Source: Nitrosospira sp. Nsp11
Lineage (GTDB): Bacteria > Pseudomonadota > Gammaproteobacteria > Burkholderiales > Nitrosomonadaceae
Assembly: GCF_900142705.1 (NCBI RefSeq)
Contig: NZ_FRBV01000007.1
Coordinates: 1-64,000 of the forward strand
Length of the DNA: 64,000 nt
Reading direction: 5' to 3'
A model generated the notes under the pieces. The model made no database searches and was not told where the DNA came from. It saw only the letters and a list, made by a program, of their open reading frames with translations. Shown piece by piece: positions 38,087-48,573 of this stretch (positions are counted from its first letter, which is position 1; each line of letters begins with the position of its first letter). The translations under genes and the position numbers were made by a program.

Positions 38087-38848
38087 ATGAAAATAACCTG
38101 CGACATCAAAGGCAAGATAGCGCTTGTTACGGGAGCGAATCGCGGAATAGGTAACGCGATAGTCGATGCTTTTTTGCATCACGGAGCAACGAAAGTCTAT
38201 GCTGCGGTTCGCAACCTGGATTCTGCCATACCCCTGACCGAGCATTACGGCGACATGGTGGAGCCAGTTCAGCTGGATCTGGCTGAACCGGAGACTATCA
38301 CAGCGCTGGCGGATAGAACGAGTGATGTTCAGGTGGTGGTTAATAATGCGGCTGTCTTTAAGGCTTCAACCCCGCTGGACAGCGACGCGATAGATTCGCT
38401 TGAGCTGGCAATGAAGATCAATGTATTCGGGCTAATTCTCATGGCGCAAGCCTTTGCTCCCATTCTCAAGTCGAATGGGGGCGGTGCGTTCGTCCAGCTC
38501 AACTCGGTTGCATCATTGAAATGCGCTTCGAACTTTGCGACGCACTCCGCTTCCAAGGCGGCCACTTACTCTCTCACACAGGCGTTGCGCGAGTTGTTGG
38601 CTCAACAGGGCACAGCAGTGCTCAGCGTGCATCCCGGCCTTATTGCCACTGACATGTCCGATACGGCTGGCTTGAGTGGAAATGCCGAGCCTACGTCGAT
38701 TGTTGCGGAAGGTATAATCGCCGCACTGAAATCAGGAGATTTCCATCTTTTTCCCGACAAAATGGCCAAACGCATCGGGCTTGCCTACCAGAGTTTTTCC
38801 GAAAGCGTAATCGAAACTGATATTGCAGAATATAAGACAAAAAAATAG
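38087..38848 (+). CDS. Short-chain dehydrogenase/reductase with substituted catalytic Tyr
   Basis: A 253-residue SDR fold. The start is the ATG giving MKITCDIKGKIALVTGANRG, just before the TGxxxGIG cofactor motif; an upstream in-frame extension lacks similarity. VVNNAAV is the NNAG-type motif and Ser140 lies in QLNSVAS. The catalytic tetrad position normally read YSASK is HSASK here, so Tyr153 is replaced by His (codon CAC at 38543-38545) while Lys157 remains. The protein may be inactive, use another residue or have a non-oxidoreductase role. It is preceded by a palindromic operator candidate and followed by acnA after 153 bp. Confidence 0.88.
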   Translation: MKITCDIKGKIALVTGANRGIGNAIVDAFLHHGATKVYAAVRNLDSAIPLTEHYGDMVEPVQLDLAEPETITALADRTSDVQVVVNNAAVFKASTPLDSDAIDSLELAMKINVFGLILMAQAFAPILKSNGGGAFVQLNSVASLKCASNFATHSASKAATYSLTQALRELLAQQGTAVLSVHPGLIATDMSDTAGLSGNAEPTSIVAEGIIAALKSGDFHLFPDKMAKRIGLAYQSFSESVIETDIAEYKTKK

Positions 38849-39001
38849 CAAAGATATCGCCAAGTGATCTTGATTGAGAATCGTCAAATGACCCGCTCAG
38901 TTTGGTACGCTCAGTTCAGAGGTCGCAAATTCTGATCCGTGCCGTGGGAATGATTTCTGCAAATCCTGGCTCGACCGATCCGGCACTTTTTAAGGAGTAT
39001 C

Positions 39002-41839
39002 ATGACTCACAACCTATTCAATACACAAAAGGAAGTTGCTCTTTCAGCGAGCAGGAAAGCAAAATTTTATTCTTTGCCTGCGCTCGAAGCATCGGGCGTG
39101 GGCAAGATTTCGCGTCTACCGGTTTCCCTTCGTATTGTGTTGGAATCGGTTTTGCGCAATTGCGATGGCAAGAAAGTTACGGAAGCCCATGTGAGGCGGC
39201 TAGCCAACTGGCAACCTAATGCAGCGCGGATGGATGAGATTCCCTTTGTGGTATCCCGCATCCTGCTACAGGATTTCACCGGCGTACCGCTCCTGGTCGA
39301 CCTGGCGGCAATGCGTGGTGTGGCGGAAAAAATGGGCAGGAACCCAAAGCTCATCGAGCCGCTGGTACCTGTTGATCTAGTGGTTGACCATTCAGTTCAG
39401 GTTGATTACTACGGTAACGATCAGGCGCTCAACCTCAACATGGAGATGGAATTCCGCCGCAACAACGAGCGTTATGAATTTATAAAATGGGGCATGCAGG
39501 CATTCGACACGTTTAAGGTAGTGCCCCCCGGCGTCGGTATCGTACACCAGGTGAATCTGGAGTATCTCGCCCGTGGAGTACACCAGAAAGATGGCGTGGT
39601 GTATCCGGATACATTGGTCGGTACGGATTCACATACTACTATGATCAACGGCATCGGAGTCATAGGCTGGGGCGTCGGTGGGATCGAAGCGGAAGCCGGA
39701 ATGCTGGGACAGCCGGTTTATCTTCTTACTCCCGACGTGGTTGGAGTAAATCTTACAGGCCGTTTGCGTGACGGCGTCACCGCCACCGATCTGGTGCTGA
39801 CCGTTACCGAGATGTTGCGCAAAGCTCACGTGGTAGGCAAGTTCGTAGAATTTTTCGGCGAAGGTACCGCGTCGTTAACGGTGCCCGATCGCGCCACTAT
39901 CGCCAATATGGCGCCCGAATATGGCGCCACTATGGGCTTCTTTCCCGTGGATGACGCCACCATCGAGTACTTCCGCGGTACCGGGCGTAGCGACGAGGAA
40001 GTTACGGCCCTTCAATCCTATTTTCAGGCTCAGGAGATGTACGGTACACCCCGCAAGGGCGACATCGATTACACACGTGAGCTGGAGCTTGACCTGCGAA
40101 CAGTCTCGCCCTCGCTAGCAGGGCCTCGGCGCCCTCAGGACCGCATTGAAATCGACAACATTAAATCCAGGTTTACCGAACTCTTTACCAAACCCGTTAT
40201 GGAAAGCGGTTATGGTAAAAGTGCGGCGGATTTGAATCTGCGCCATCCAGTGCGCAGTTGTAATGACAAAGAGATGGGCAGGGAGGCTCACATTGTCGGC
40301 TCAGGGCAGAAGAACATTCCCTTGCAACTGGGGAGCGCAAGGAATGTTACGGAAATGGTCAGCAATCGTCCGATACTTGATACGGACGAAGCGCCGGTAT
40401 GCATATCGAACGGCCCATTCGATCTGGGCCACGGGGATGTGGTGATTGCGGCGATTACCTCCTGCACTAATACTTCGAACCCCAGTGTGCTGCTTGCAGC
40501 CGGCCTGCTGGCAAAGAAGGCGGTGGAAAAAGGACTGACGGTAAAGCGGCATATCAAGACTTCGCTGGCACCTGGATCGCGCGTGGTGACGGAATATCTC
40601 AGGGCCACCGGTTTGTTGGCCTATCTGGAAAAACTTGGTTTTAATCTTGTGGGCTATGGCTGTACCACTTGTATCGGCAACTCGGGTCCGCTATCCGAAC
40701 CGATCGAGGAAGCGATGGCGACGAATGATCTGGTGTGTGCCGCGGTACTATCCGGCAATCGCAATTTCGAGGCGCGAATTCACTCCAGTATCCGCGCAAA
40801 TTTCCTTGCTTCTCCACCGCTGGTAGTGGCGTATGCCATTGCCGGGACCATGCTCAGGGATTTGACGACTGAGCCATTGGGTTTTGCGGAGGATGGGACA
40901 GCTGTCTTGCTTGCAGACGTCTGGCCGCGCGAGGACGAGATCCACGCGCTGATGAAATTCGCCACCAATGGGGAAACGTTCCGTCGGCTCTACAGCAATT
41001 TAACCAAGGATCATCCGTTATGGAATGACGTATCATCGGTTTCAGGTCAAGTATACACTTGGCCAAAATCGACTTATATTGCCGAGCCACCGTTCTTCGA
41101 AGATTTTTCCATGCAGCCCAGGCAGATCGGCGAGGTACGGAATGCGCGCGTCCTGGGCATTTTCGGTGACTCGGTGACTACGGATCACATCAGTCCTGCC
41201 GGTGCCATCAAGGACACGTCCCCCGCGGGAAAATACCTGCTCGCAAGTGGCGTATCAAAGCCTGATTTCAACAGTTATGGCGCGCGCCGCGGGAATCATG
41301 ACGTAATGATGCGGGGTACCTTCGCTAATGTACGCATCAAAAATCTGATGATACCCGGCAGCGAAGGGGGCATAACCCTGCATTATCCTGATGGTCAGCA
41401 GATGAGCATTTACGATGCAGCCATGAAATATGTCGCAGACGGTGTACCGACGCTGGTATTTGGAGGAGAAGAATACGGCGCGGGATCAAGCCGCGACTGG
41501 GCTGCAAAGGGAGCACAGCTACTCGGCGTCAAGGCGGTAATTGCCAGGAGCTTCGAACGCATACACCGCAGCAATCTGGTTGGCATGGGCGTATTGCCGT
41601 TACAATTCAAAGGGGACGACAGCGCTCAGTCGCTCGGCATTAAAGGTGATGAACAATTCGATTTGCTGGATTTGCACGATATCCGCCCGCAGCAGGACGT
41701 GACACTTGTCATTCGCGACGGAAATGGTTCAAGCCGGAAAATCGACCTACTGTGCAGGATTGATACGGCTATTGAGGTGGACTATTACCTGCACGGCGGT
41801 ATATTACCTTACGTTCTCAGAGAACTCATGACAGGTTAG
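39002..41839 (+). CDS. acnA: Aconitate hydratase A
   Basis: A 945-residue AcnA/IRP1-type aconitase that interconverts citrate and isocitrate through a [4Fe-4S] cluster. The cluster cysteines appear in [15 protein letters not shown] and [35 protein letters not shown] and the C-terminal [20 protein letters not shown] complete the active site. Downstream of the prp genes it may also act on 2-methyl-cis-aconitate, since prpD is present but no acnD/prpF pair is in the window. The AcnD alternative is less likely on N-terminal sequence and length. Confidence 0.95.
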   Translation: MTHNLFNTQKEVALSASRKAKFYSLPALEASGVGKISRLPVSLRIVLESVLRNCDGKKVTEAHVRRLANWQPNAARMDEIPFVVSRILLQDFTGVPLLVDLAAMRGVAEKMGRNPKLIEPLVPVDLVVDHSVQVDYYGNDQALNLNMEMEFRRNNERYEFIKWGMQAFDTFKVVPPGVGIVHQVNLEYLARGVHQKDGVVYPDTLVGTDSHTTMINGIGVIGWGVGGIEAEAGMLGQPVYLLTPDVVGVNLTGRLRDGVTATDLVLTVTEMLRKAHVVGKFVEFFGEGTASLTVPDRATIANMAPEYGATMGFFPVDDATIEYFRGTGRSDEEVTALQSYFQAQEMYGTPRKGDIDYTRELELDLRTVSPSLAGPRRPQDRIEIDNIKSRFTELFTKPVMESGYGKSAADLNLRHPVRSCNDKEMGREAHIVGSGQKNIPLQLGSARNVTEMVSNRPILDTDEAPVCISNGPFDLGHGDVVIAAITSCTNTSNPSVLLAAGLLAKKAVEKGLTVKRHIKTSLAPGSRVVTEYLRATGLLAYLEKLGFNLVGYGCTTCIGNSGPLSEPIEEAMATNDLVCAAVLSGNRNFEARIHSSIRANFLASPPLVVAYAIAGTMLRDLTTEPLGFAEDGTAVLLADVWPREDEIHALMKFATNGETFRRLYSNLTKDHPLWNDVSSVSGQVYTWPKSTYIAEPPFFEDFSMQPRQIGEVRNARVLGIFGDSVTTDHISPAGAIKDTSPAGKYLLASGVSKPDFNSYGARRGNHDVMMRGTFANVRIKNLMIPGSEGGITLHYPDGQQMSIYDAAMKYVADGVPTLVFGGEEYGAGSSRDWAAKGAQLLGVKAVIARSFERIHRSNLVGMGVLPLQFKGDDSAQSLGIKGDEQFDLLDLHDIRPQQDVTLVIRDGNGSSRKIDLLCRIDTAIEVDYYLHGGILPYVLRELMTG

Positions 41840-41862
41840 CATCCTGTATCACACGCGACAAG

Positions 41863-41926
41863 CCGGACTACTCAGCTTAAATCAGGTTGGGGAGGGCGAA
41901 ACCTGATTTTCGCTGAAGTAGTCCGG
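41863..41926. terminator. Long hairpin between convergent acnA and crp-like genes
   Basis: CCGGACTACTCAGC... (41863-41888) pairs with ...GCTGAAGTAGTCCGG (41899-41926) over about 26 bp with few mismatches, around a G-rich loop. It starts 24 bp after the acnA stop codon and lies between convergent genes. There is no strong U-tract, so a bidirectional terminator or a lone copy of another short palindromic repeat are both possible. Confidence 0.55.
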
Positions 41927-41979
41927 GGCTCTCCTCAATTTACAGCCCGCAACTCTTCTTTCATGTTTTGGCTTGTGTT

Positions 41980-42729
41980 TCACACAACCAGATCCAGATC
42001 CCGAGCAGGAAAGGGATGGGGGTCGTTCCATAGCAGACGGTCATACTCGCCGTTTACCACCGTATAACATTCACATACCGAGTTTTCCAGCTCTTCACGA
42101 TCCACAACCGTGATATGGCCTCGGCTGTAGTGGATTGCACCTATCGTTTGCAGCTTGAGAGCAGCCTGGGTCACGCTTTCGCGGCGGACGCCCAGCATGA
42201 TTGCAATCTGCTCATGTGTCATTTTCAACTCATGGCCCGGCAAGCGATCCAGGCTCATCAGCAGGAAACGGCATAACTGCTGCTCTATATTATGGTGGCG
42301 ATTGCAAACAGCGTTCTGCGCTGTTTGAGTAATCTGCGCCTGGGTAAAACGGAGTACCAGGTGCTGTAACCTGCCCCTCAAATCGAATTCTTTTTTCAGC
42401 ACGTTCGCTTTTACCCGGTAGCCATCTCCGGCGCTTTGCACTACCACGCCGGCTGCCATGCTGCCGCCGCCTAACAGAAACGAAATACCGGTGAACCCTT
42501 CATTACCGATTATTGAAAGTTGCACGGACGCCCCGTTCTCTACTCCGTACAAAGGCGCAACAATGCTGGTGGTTGGAAAATATGCATAAGTAATAGGCGA
42601 ACCAGGCTCATGAATTATTTTTCCCAACGGCATCGATATGAACTCAAGAAATGGGAAGAGCCGTCCATAATCCTCTCGCGGCAGGGCGGCGAGAATGCGA
42701 TTTTGCTTCGGGCTGTGCAGTGGAAACAT
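41980..42729 (-). CDS. Crp/Fnr-family transcriptional regulator
   Basis: A 249-residue regulator. The N-terminal cyclic-nucleotide-binding-like beta roll (about 20-135) lacks the Cys cluster of FNR. The C-terminal winged helix contains MTHEQIAIMLGVRRESVTQA (about 169-188), with the recognition helix. The type with FPTTSIVAPLYGVENGASVQ and IGNEGFTGISFLLGG is common in proteobacteria with unknown effectors. It is a monocistronic gene, convergent with acnA. Target genes cannot be inferred. Confidence 0.92.
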   Translation of the reverse strand: MFPLHSPKQNRILAALPREDYGRLFPFLEFISMPLGKIIHEPGSPITYAYFPTTSIVAPLYGVENGASVQLSIIGNEGFTGISFLLGGGSMAAGVVVQSAGDGYRVKANVLKKEFDLRGRLQHLVLRFTQAQITQTAQNAVCNRHHNIEQQLCRFLLMSLDRLPGHELKMTHEQIAIMLGVRRESVTQAALKLQTIGAIHYSRGHITVVDREELENSVCECYTVVNGEYDRLLWNDPHPFPARDLDLVV

Positions 42730-43294
42730 AATGAGACCTCTTTTATGTCAGGCTGTGCCGCCGAAGTGTACCCTTCGCTCATGACACTACTATGGTGACG
42801 CTGTTTAGCGGGGATCCGCTGACCCTGAATTGACGCGCTTCACGCTTCTTCCTCCGAACATACCCCAGCCGGAGGATAAATTCTCGGCGCTCGATTAACA
42901 ACAGACCTCACGCTGGTAATGCAATTGCTATATAAAAGCATTTATCGTGCCAGGTTTTATTACTCCTTGCTAAACAGCTGGTTGTATAAAATCAGAAGAA
43001 AAAAATGGAATTTGACAGTATTTTTATGTTGCCTGTAAGCAACATAAATGGAGCTTCTAACTATAACCCTTTGATAATAAGTATGTATTATATGTCGTTA
43101 AATAGAGACGAGATAAATTTACTATAAAATCAATGGCTTCTGTAGCACCAGGGAAGAGCTTCAGGCTTAGTATCATATAAAATGAGTTTAATTAGTCGCG
43201 TATGCGAGGCAAACGTTCCTCGATGCTTCAGGTTGGTCGCATCGTTCCTATTGTCAGTCCGGTACGCACTGATCGCCTGACTTACTCTCTTCAT
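42730..43294. other. 565-bp intergenic region upstream of the Crp-like gene
   Basis: AT-rich non-coding DNA. It contains a perfect hairpin: TTTATGTTGC (43023-43032), a 6-nt loop and GCAACATAAA (43039-43048). On the plus strand this is not followed by a T-run. No small ORF or RNA gene is convincing. Confidence 0.45.
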
Positions 43295-44134
43295 TCAATT
43301 TTTGACAGAAATTTCCAGATTGTCTATCAACCGGGTTTTGCCCAGTCGGGCCGCTCCCAGTATTACCAAGTTTTCATCTTCCTTGCACGGTGGAGCCAGC
43401 GTATCGCGGTGCCGCACGGCAATGTAATCAATTTTCCAATGGTGTTCGTTAAGCAGTTTCTTTGCGTTTTCCTCCAATCCACTAAAATTTCTATTGCCGT
43501 TCTCTATCCCTTGCTTCACCTGCAGCAGCACCTGATAAAGCCGTGCTGACTCGGCGCGTTCCTCATTCGTCAGATAGCGATTACGAGAACTCGACGCCAG
43601 ATTGTCCGGTGCGCGTACCGTTTCTCCTGCGACGATCTCCACCGGCAAATTCAACTGCCGCACCAGTTCACGCATGATGTGCAGTTGCTGGTAATCTTTT
43701 TTACCGAATACCGCTGCCTGGGGCTGCACGATATTCAGGAGTTTCAGCACAACCGTGGCTACGCCACGGAAAAACCCGGGGCGAAATTCACCTTCGAGAA
43801 TATTGGCTACCGGTGGTGGATCCAGCATGAACTGCTGCGGCACAGGATAAAGATCTTTTTCCCCAGGTGCAAAAACCATATTGGCGCACCCGTGATTTTT
43901 CAGCAGTTCGCAGTCATCGGCCAGAGCCCGGGGATACCGATCAAAATCCTCTCCCGGCGCGAATTGCAGACGGTTGACAAAAATGCTGACCACTACAAAA
44001 TCCGCTTCTTGCTGTGCAAGACGCACTAGCGACAGATGGCCTTCGTGCAGGCTGCCCATGGTCGGCACAAAAGCAATGGAAGGTTCATGCCTGAGGCGCG
44101 CCCGCAAGGATGAGATATCGGCAACAAGCTCCAT
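43295..44134 (-). CDS. panC: Pantothenate synthetase
   Basis: A 279-residue enzyme ligating pantoate and beta-alanine with [22 protein letters not shown] carries the HxGH nucleotidyltransferase motif and [12 protein letters not shown] the KMSKS-like loop. [20 protein letters not shown] is typical. The ATG at 44134 is preferred over the TTG two codons upstream. It lies 14 bp after panB. Confidence 0.96.
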   Translation of the reverse strand: MELVADISSLRARLRHEPSIAFVPTMGSLHEGHLSLVRLAQQEADFVVVSIFVNRLQFAPGEDFDRYPRALADDCELLKNHGCANMVFAPGEKDLYPVPQQFMLDPPPVANILEGEFRPGFFRGVATVVLKLLNIVQPQAAVFGKKDYQQLHIMRELVRQLNLPVEIVAGETVRAPDNLASSSRNRYLTNEERAESARLYQVLLQVKQGIENGNRNFSGLEENAKKLLNEHHWKIDYIAVRHRDTLAPPCKEDENLVILGAARLGKTRLIDNLEISVKN

Positions 44135-44148
44135 GCTCAACCCACGAG

Positions 44149-44940
44149 TCAGAATGCATGCTCCGGCCCGGGAAATTCTCCAGCTTTCACCGCCCTGACA
44201 TAATTTTCAACTGCTTCATGTATCCCGTTTGCGTCGGTCAGGAAATTTTTCATGAACCTGGCTTTCTTGCCGGAATAGATCCCCAGCATGTCATACAGCA
44301 CCAGTACCTGCGCCGAGCAATCTATCCCGGCCCCGATACCGATGGTGGGAATGGACAGTTTCTTGGTAACTTTTTTCGCGAGCGTAGCGGGGACCACTTC
44401 CATCAAGAGCATTGCGGCGCCGGCGTTTTCCAGGGCGACCGCGTCTTCCAGCAACTGTTTTGCCTGGTGGTCAGTCTTGCCTTGCACCTTATAGCCGCTT
44501 AACTGGTGAACGGATTGAGGTGTCAAGCCGATATGGGCACAAACCGGAATACCGCGACGAGTCAGGAATTCAACGGTTTCCGCCATGACGGAACCCCCTT
44601 CAAGCTTGACCATATTTGCTCCCACGGCCATCAGCTCGGCGGCGTTCTCGAAAGTGTCCTGGGGGCTTACCTGAGACGTGCCGAAAGGCATGTCAGCCAT
44701 AATGAATGCCTTTGTCGAACCGCGTGAGACGCAACGGGTATGATAGATCATGTCATCGAGCGTAACGGGGAGGGTGCTCTCCTCTCCCTGAAGCACGTTA
44801 CCCAGCGAATCGCCCACAAGCAGGATATCAACACCCGCATTTTCCAGCAAAGCCGCAAAGCTTGAATCGTAGCAAGTGAGGATCGCGATTTTCTCCCCAT
44901 CATCCCGCATCTTTTGTAAAGCGTCCTGTGTGGTGCGCAT
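44149..44940 (-). CDS. panB: 3-methyl-2-oxobutanoate hydroxymethyltransferase
   Basis: A 263-residue PanB forming ketopantoate from 2-oxoisovalerate and methylene-tetrahydrofolate. The metal/substrate segments [24 protein letters not shown] and VKLEGG are present, along with [20 protein letters not shown]. It precedes panC. panE and panD are not in the window. Its start lies 69 bp after the deoxynucleoside kinase gene. Confidence 0.96.
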   Translation of the reverse strand: MRTTQDALQKMRDDGEKIAILTCYDSSFAALLENAGVDILLVGDSLGNVLQGEESTLPVTLDDMIYHTRCVSRGSTKAFIMADMPFGTSQVSPQDTFENAAELMAVGANMVKLEGGSVMAETVEFLTRRGIPVCAHIGLTPQSVHQLSGYKVQGKTDHQAKQLLEDAVALENAGAAMLLMEVVPATLAKKVTKKLSIPTIGIGAGIDCSAQVLVLYDMLGIYSGKKARFMKNFLTDANGIHEAVENYVRAVKAGEFPGPEHAF

Positions 44941-45009
44941 GCTTGAGCTCCTGATGTAGTGCGTCGGATAGTCCCGGTTGAAAATGACCTGATATTGCTA
45001 TCGGCCTGG

Positions 45010-45651
45010 CTAAATCCCGAGATTGAAATACTCCCGAGGGCCGCGCATCTGCTCCACCTGCCTCAACAATAGATCAAAATCCGCCTGCCTATCGACAAAG
45101 TTGAGATTTTCACTGTTGATTATCATTAATGGCGCATCTTCGTACTGATGAAAAAAACGGGTATAGCTTTCGGTCAGCCGGCACAAATATTCGGATGTAA
45201 TAGTATTTTCAAAAGCGCTGCCGCGTCGCTTCACCCGTTCAATCAGCGTCGCGGGCGACGCCTGCAGATAAATCACCAGGTCGGGCGAGGGCGCTTCGGG
45301 CTGAAGGTGCTGATAAATTTTCCGATACAGATCATATTCGGCATCGCTCAGGGTCAGCCTGGCAAAAAGCGGGTCCTTGTCGAGGAGAAAATCGCTGACA
45401 GTGGTTTTGGCGAACATATCAATTTGCGCCAGGCCCTGTAATTGATTGGCCCGCTGGAACAGGAAAAACAGTTGTGTCGATAACGCATGGCGGGGAATAT
45501 CATCATAGAATTTTGCCAGAAACGGGTTTTCGCCCGGCTTCTCCAGCAGCAATTCGCTGCCCAGGTGACCGGCGATACGCCGAGCCAGACTGGTTTTGCC
45601 CACGCCTATCGGCCCTTCCACCACAATGTAGCGATATTCTTCCAGCTTCAC
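45010..45651 (-). CDS. Deoxynucleoside kinase-family protein
   Basis: A 213-residue P-loop kinase of the deoxyguanosine/deoxyadenosine kinase family. The N-terminal YIVVEGPIGVGKTSLARRI is the Walker A; DPLFARLTLSDAEYDLY and the LID-like VKRRGSAFENTIT follow. The likely start is GTG at 45651, which overlaps the folK TAG stop by one base and yields (M)KLEEYRYIVVEG; a longer in-frame reading overlaps folK. This pcnB-folK-kinase-panB-panC order is common in betaproteobacteria. The physiological substrate is not settled by sequence. Confidence 0.9.
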   Translation of the reverse strand: MKLEEYRYIVVEGPIGVGKTSLARRIAGHLGSELLLEKPGENPFLAKFYDDIPRHALSTQLFFLFQRANQLQGLAQIDMFAKTTVSDFLLDKDPLFARLTLSDAEYDLYRKIYQHLQPEAPSPDLVIYLQASPATLIERVKRRGSAFENTITSEYLCRLTESYTRFFHQYEDAPLMIINSENLNFVDRQADFDLLLRQVEQMRGPREYFNLGI

Positions 45652-46160
45652 TACGCTTGCTCTCGTTCGACTTGCTGTCCAGCGCACGCAGCCAGCAATT
45701 CAGCAATAGAACCGCGCCCGGGAATATGGCAGTCCGGTGCAATTTCCCGAAGCGGTTGCAGCACAAACGCCCTTTGATGCATGCGCGGATGCGGCAGAAT
45801 CAGGCAATCCTCGTCCCATTGCAGCCCATCATACATCAGTATGTCGAGATCAAGCGTTCGCGGCGCGTTGAGATATTCACGCACGCGCCCATGATAATGC
45901 TCGATTTCAAGCAGGGCTTTGAGCAGATCATGGGGGGCGAGCGCAGTTTCGATCAGCGCCACGGCGTTGATGAAATCAGGCTGATTGGCCTCTCCCAGTG
46001 GCGCGCTGCGATAAAGCGAGGAATGCGCCAGTAGATGGCTTGATGGAAGGCGCGCCAACTCCTCAAACGCTTTCCGTATCTGCGCGGCCGGATTATCCAG
46101 GTTGCTGCCTAATCCGATATATGCCTGGGAAACGGCGTGACGATCTGACATACGATTCAT
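45651..46160 (-). CDS. folK: 6-hydroxymethyl-7,8-dihydropterin pyrophosphokinase
   Basis: A 169-residue HPPK of folate synthesis. It has the signature AYIGLGSNLDNPAAQIRKAF, and RTLDLDILMYDG plus LILPHPRMHQRAFVLQPL, with the Mg-binding Asp pair and substrate loops. It follows pcnB by 9 bp and overlaps the kinase start by one base. A second possible Met is at residue 4. Confidence 0.95.
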   Translation of the reverse strand: MNRMSDRHAVSQAYIGLGSNLDNPAAQIRKAFEELARLPSSHLLAHSSLYRSAPLGEANQPDFINAVALIETALAPHDLLKALLEIEHYHGRVREYLNAPRTLDLDILMYDGLQWDEDCLILPHPRMHQRAFVLQPLREIAPDCHIPGRGSIAELLAACAGQQVEREQA

Positions 46161-46169
46161 GATACCGAC

Positions 46170-47576
46170 CTATTCCCGCTCGTCCGCAACTGCATTGTCG
46201 GGACTCGGGGCATCGGCGGAGGCGGATGTTCGGCGGCCGCGGCTTCTTCGGCGCTTCTTTTTCGCCTCGTCCTTGAAAAGCATGGCTTCACGGTCGCTGG
46301 TACTGGCATGCTGGAACGTTTCCCACCATTTCCCGAGCTCCATGTCGACCTCGCCGCTTTGGCAACGCAGCAACATGAAGTCATATGCGGCGCGAAAACG
46401 CGGATGCTCCAGTAAACGAAATGGCCTGCGTCCTGACCTGCCTATGAAGCGCGGTTGCATCGCCCAGATTTCCTTCATGACGGCATCGTACCTGCGTGGG
46501 ATCGCAAGATTTCCATTTTGTACCGCCAGCACGTCATCCATCGCCTGATGCAAAGCAGGAATCAATTTTTCCCCCGCAGCTTGACGAACGTTCCACCTCG
46601 CGAGTACTTCGTGCCATAACAGGGCTGCAAACAGGAAACCGGGGGAAACCGGTTTTTCCTGACGAACACGCTCATCGGTATTTTTGAGCGCGAGCGTAAT
46701 AAAGCGCTCACCCAGCGGCTGCTCCAGTATGACGTCCAGCATCGGCAACAAGCCGTGATGCAATCCGCGTTTACGCAAATCGGTCACGCAGGTAAGCGCG
46801 TGACCGGACAGAAGCAATTTCAACATTTCGTCAAATAGCCGCGACGGCGGCACATTTCGCAATAAAGGAGCAAGATCGCCAATCGGCTCGGCGGTCGCCG
46901 GATCAATCTGCATATCGAGCTTTGCAGAAAGCCGAACTACCCGCAGCATCCGTACCGGATCTTCGCGATATCGGCGCAGGGCGTCGCCGATGATGCGCAA
47001 GCGTCGTGCCTTGATATCGTCATAACCATTCAGGTAGTCCCAGATTTCTTCGTGGACAGGATCAAAAAATAATGCATTGACGGTAAAATCCCGCCGCCTG
47101 GCGTCTTCTTCCTGGCTACCAAATATATTGTCTCGCAGAAGGCGCCCATGCTCGTCAGCGTGCGGCTCGGCTACTACTCCTTCAACCTCGCTCGCGGATG
47201 TGCTCCCGCGAAAAGTGGAAACCTCCACTGTCTCAGCTCCGCACATCACATGCACCAGCCGAAAACGACGGCCAATGATGCGCGAACGGCGGAAAATGGC
47301 GCGTACTTCCTCAGGCGTCGCATTCGTGGCGATATCATAATCTTTCGGCTCCAGTCCAAGAAGCAGGTCACGTGCGGCGCCACCGACGACGAAAGCGGAA
47401 TATCCCGCTTCCTGCAGGCCTGATGTTACTTTCAGCGCACAGGGATTGATGTGGCCGCGCATAATGCCATGTTGTTCCCGCGGGATGATATGCAACTCGG
47501 CGGAAGAAGAGCGGATAGAAGGGACGGGAGCAGATGAGTTGCGGCTGAAGACGCGGCGGAGCAGTTTACGGATCAT
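46170..47576 (-). CDS. pcnB: Poly(A) polymerase I
   Basis: A 468-residue class II nucleotidyltransferase adding 3' poly(A) tails that mark RNA for decay. AFVVGGAARDLLLGLEPKDY carries the GG..RD and DxD catalytic motifs, with EVSTFRGSTS and RRDFTVNALFFDP further in. A basic C-terminal tail (EAKKKRRRSRGRRTS) supports RNA binding. The tail and length favour PcnB over CCA-adding enzyme. First gene of the pcnB-folK-kinase-panBC set. Confidence 0.94.
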   Translation of the reverse strand: MIRKLLRRVFSRNSSAPVPSIRSSSAELHIIPREQHGIMRGHINPCALKVTSGLQEAGYSAFVVGGAARDLLLGLEPKDYDIATNATPEEVRAIFRRSRIIGRRFRLVHVMCGAETVEVSTFRGSTSASEVEGVVAEPHADEHGRLLRDNIFGSQEEDARRRDFTVNALFFDPVHEEIWDYLNGYDDIKARRLRIIGDALRRYREDPVRMLRVVRLSAKLDMQIDPATAEPIGDLAPLLRNVPPSRLFDEMLKLLLSGHALTCVTDLRKRGLHHGLLPMLDVILEQPLGERFITLALKNTDERVRQEKPVSPGFLFAALLWHEVLARWNVRQAAGEKLIPALHQAMDDVLAVQNGNLAIPRRYDAVMKEIWAMQPRFIGRSGRRPFRLLEHPRFRAAYDFMLLRCQSGEVDMELGKWWETFQHASTSDREAMLFKDEAKKKRRRSRGRRTSASADAPSPDNAVADERE

Positions 47577-47720
47577 TACGAAATCAGGAAGCCTCTGAAT
47601 AAGTCTCGCGCAGGCGAATTCATCAAGAAGGTGGGGTTAAGTGATGCAGAAAGTACGCTGCTGAACATGGCGCCCACAAAAAGATGAGCTGAAAGGCGCG
47701 GTCCGCTGCTGGATATGGAA

Positions 47721-48506
47721 TTATACACGCGGCATTGTTTCCGGCACGAAATGACGCTCGCTTCCGAGAACGAATTCCTTCATATTACACTGGTAAAGTG
47801 CTTCGAGATTATTCCGATTAAGTACTTCTTCAGTGGTTCCCGCAATGGTGCGGCCATTATCGAACAGCATGAGGATATGGTCGCAGAAGCGGTTCGCCCA
47901 GCCAATATCGTGGAGCACCATGACGAGCGTCTTGCCTTGCGCCGCTAATTTGCTGAACAGTCTCATTGCACTTGCTTGATGGCGCAGGTCCAGGTGTTGC
48001 AGCGGTTCATCCAGTAAATAACATTGCGGCGCTTGGGCGAGCAACAAAGCGATACGAGCGCGTTGGCGCTCGCCACCTGAAAGCGTAATAAATGGACGAC
48101 GGGCGAGTTCGGTCAATTCCATTCCCTCAATGGCTTCACTTGCAATTTCGTGGTCCACAGCCTGCCAGCCAAACATATTCTTGGCATGGGGGTATCGTCC
48201 AAGCAATACATATTCATGCACATTTCCCCAGAACTCGCCCGGCTCTTCCTGCAGCATAACGCCCAGAATACGGGCAAGTTCGCGCTGAGACCAGGCTTGC
48301 GGCGTTTTTCCCGCCACCATTACCTGCGGCTCATCTTTTCTATTGATCTGGCTCAAGCCGGCCAATGCATGGATCAAAGTCGTTTTGCCGCAACCGTTCT
48401 GGCCGAGTATCGCCCAGCATTCACCCGAATTGATGACCAAGCTCAGGTTTTGGCACAGTATCTTGTCGGGATACCGAAGATTTAGATTCCTGATCTGTAA
48501 AACCAT
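47721..48506 (-). CDS. ABC transporter ATP-binding protein (BtuD/FecE-like)
   Basis: A 261-residue ATPase with Walker A (LGQNGCGKTTLIHALAG), signature (ITLSGGERQRARIALLL) and Walker B (CYLLDEPLQHLDL). The sequence style fits the cobalamin/iron-siderophore importer ATPases. No permease or periplasmic binding gene is adjacent, so it is an orphan whose partner must be encoded elsewhere. It is flanked by pcnB and recG on the same strand. Confidence 0.88.
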   Translation of the reverse strand: MVLQIRNLNLRYPDKILCQNLSLVINSGECWAILGQNGCGKTTLIHALAGLSQINRKDEPQVMVAGKTPQAWSQRELARILGVMLQEEPGEFWGNVHEYVLLGRYPHAKNMFGWQAVDHEIASEAIEGMELTELARRPFITLSGGERQRARIALLLAQAPQCYLLDEPLQHLDLRHQASAMRLFSKLAAQGKTLVMVLHDIGWANRFCDHILMLFDNGRTIAGTTEEVLNRNNLEALYQCNMKEFVLGSERHFVPETMPRV

Positions 48507-48573
48507 TCATTAATATGCGTTCATGTTTAATTCATGAAGCAGCCTGAATCACAGACGTCAATATAAGGGTTTT

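Noticed and set aside
39002-41839. AcnD (Fe/S methylcitrate dehydratase) instead of AcnA
   Set aside because: N-terminal sequence and 945-residue length fit AcnA, and prpD is present.
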